Source: Syntrophobotulus glycolicus DSM 8271 (lineage in GTDB: Bacteria > Bacillota > Desulfitobacteriia > Desulfitobacteriales > Syntrophobotulaceae). Taken from it: a stretch of 64,000 nucleotides of DNA. Below the pieces are notes generated by a model that did not search any database, was not told the origin of the DNA, and saw nothing but the letters and a program-made list of their open reading frames with translations. Within the stretch, counting starts at the first letter, position 1, and each line of letters opens with the position of its first letter. The stretch is from positions 310,001 through 374,000 of the forward strand of contig NC_015172.1 of assembly GCF_000190635.1 (NCBI RefSeq), in the 5' to 3' direction. The translations under genes and the position numbers were made by a program. Below are positions 63,137 to 64,000 of the stretch, piece after piece.

Positions 63137-63535
63137 GTGGCGTGGATAACCCCTAAAACAGACTGGCGGCCTACCGACTACTACAATTTCGAGGATCTGA
63201 ACAGAGTGGAAAACAATACAGAAGTTGTGGCCGATATGGTTGCTGCGTTTGATGCAATACCGTCTCTTGTGACTGTAACTAACCGGGATAGGGCAAGTAT
63301 TGAGTTTGCAGACAGCCTGAACCGGATAGAGGAAAATATCGGCGCTCTGGGCGAACGGTATATCCCTCCTGGGTGGCAGGAAAATAAATTGAACTGGGCG
63401 GCGAACACCCCTTTTAGTTATCAAGACGCAATACGGTTGGAGAACAATCTGGCCTTGTTGTATGCTTTTTACCAGGAAAGCATGCGGAACCTGACGTATT
63501 GCGGAATGTATTTTTGCGGAGAGGAAGGGATTTAA
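63137..63535 (+). CDS. Phage tail-tip associated protein, 132 aa
   Basis: GTG at 63137 directly after the preceding stop TAA. MAWITPKTDWRPTDYYNFEDLNRVENNTEVVA... with repeated N-RVENN/RLENN motifs, common in small proteins before tail fibre genes. Precise role unknown. Confidence 0.72.
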   Translation: MAWITPKTDWRPTDYYNFEDLNRVENNTEVVADMVAAFDAIPSLVTVTNRDRASIEFADSLNRIEENIGALGERYIPPGWQENKLNWAANTPFSYQDAIRLENNLALLYAFYQESMRNLTYCGMYFCGEEGI

Positions 63536-63537
63536 AA

Positions 63538-64000
63538 TTGTACGCACCGTTGGAATGGAAAAACAGAGAGGTTGAGCGTCCTAGAACATATGAATTAGTT
63601 GAAAATATGGATGAAACCGTTACCCTAACCCCGGCAGAGGGAGCGATCATCGAGCCTGGGACGCCTATCGTTGCTAACAACATGAATCACATCGAGCAGG
63701 GGATTGCTGATGCTCATAGCGCTCTTGATACGCACCTTGCTGACTATATCAAGCAGCCAGCTACAGGCACGATTACTAGAAACGGGAACGCCTACACATT
63801 TAGCTCCACTCCCGCTTTAAACTCTTATACCGATTTTGTAGGTCTCGTTTTAAAAGCGAGCGCCGACAGTACCGGGGCCAGTACGATTAACTGGAACGGC
63901 CTCGGTGCGAAGGCACTCAAAACGGCAAGTGGGGAAGATGTCGACATGAAAAATAACGGGGTGTACACGTACCGTTATAACGCCACTACAGGATTCTTTG
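63538..64000 (+). CDS. Tail fibre/appendage protein N-terminus (3' cut by window edge)
   Basis: TTG 63538 with GAGGAAGGG upstream; 154 codons visible and still open at 64000. EWKNREVERPRTYELVENMDETVTL is followed by ANNMNHIEQGIADAH, a segment shared by Firmicute tail fibre proteins, then a Thr/Ser/Gly-rich beta region. Probably host-recognition or fibre. Confidence 0.75.
   Translation, partial: MYAPLEWKNREVERPRTYELVENMDETVTLTPAEGAIIEPGTPIVANNMNHIEQGIADAHSALDTHLADYIKQPATGTITRNGNAYTFSSTPALNSYTDFVGLVLKASADSTGASTINWNGLGAKALKTASGEDVDMKNNGVYTYRYNATTGFF

Overview
The window is chromosomal DNA from a low-to-mid GC Firmicute, most likely a clostridial member of the Peptococcaceae/Desulfitobacteriaceae type. 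This is inferred from the ctsR-to-sigH gene order, strong AGGAGG ribosome binding sites, frequent GTG/TTG starts and vegetative TTGACx-N17/18-TATAAT promoters. No species can be named from the sequence alone.

Positions 1-11140 hold accessory and general genes. There is a heterodimeric ABC exporter (the first gene is cut by the window edge), a secreted cell-wall-binding-repeat protein, a non-coding stretch with a MITE-like inverted-repeat element (5340-5580), a membrane-anchored unknown, a decayed ATP-binding regulator, a YyaL-type thioredoxin-domain protein, a DUF3810 membrane metalloprotein and a NUDIX hydrolase.

Positions 11318-26979 are the conserved Firmicute core block. Order: tail-anchored unknown, ctsR-mcsA-mcsB-clpC (with CtsR boxes at the promoter), radA, an unknown on the minus strand, the PIN/TRAM gene yacL, ispD-ispF, gltX, cysS, mrnC, a folA-type dihydrofolate reductase, rlmB and sigH. 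Compared with Bacillus, disA, cysE and yacP are not at their usual places, and folA sits between mrnC and rlmB. Three tRNA genes follow (Thr-UGU, Tyr-GUA, initiator Met-CAU).

From the 3' end of the tRNA-fMet gene to the right edge lies a siphovirus-type prophage whose right end is outside the window. A leftward lysogeny operon (LexA/CI-like repressor, HsdR-N-like nuclease, large serine integrase) reaches into the tRNA gene: the integrase stop codon lies inside the T-arm. A rightward early region carries a Cro-like protein, two N6-adenine-type methyltransferases, an octapeptide-repeat protein, a SleB-like hydrolase, an SMC-like ATPase, a Sak4-like ATPase, DUF669, a helicase, an HNH/AP2-type gene, primase-helicase, RusA and an ArpU-like regulator. 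Four palindromic iterons next to an AT-rich palindrome after the primase gene are a good replication-origin candidate.

The late region starts at a promoter preceded by four TGTCA repeats in exact 11-bp phase and followed about 160-180 nt later by an intrinsic-terminator hairpin. This layout recalls lambda pR'-tR'. Then come terminase, an A118-like portal, a minor capsid protein fused to an ADP-ribosyltransferase domain (MuF-type polymorphic toxin), scaffold, capsid, connectors, tail tube, Gp15, an inserted cargo island with minus-strand genes and a lipoprotein, tape measure and distal tail genes. Most striking are the capsid-ART fusion, the phased late promoter plus terminator, the iteron cluster, the structured leader before the scaffold gene, the nuclease in the lysogeny operon and the cargo island beside the tape measure gene.
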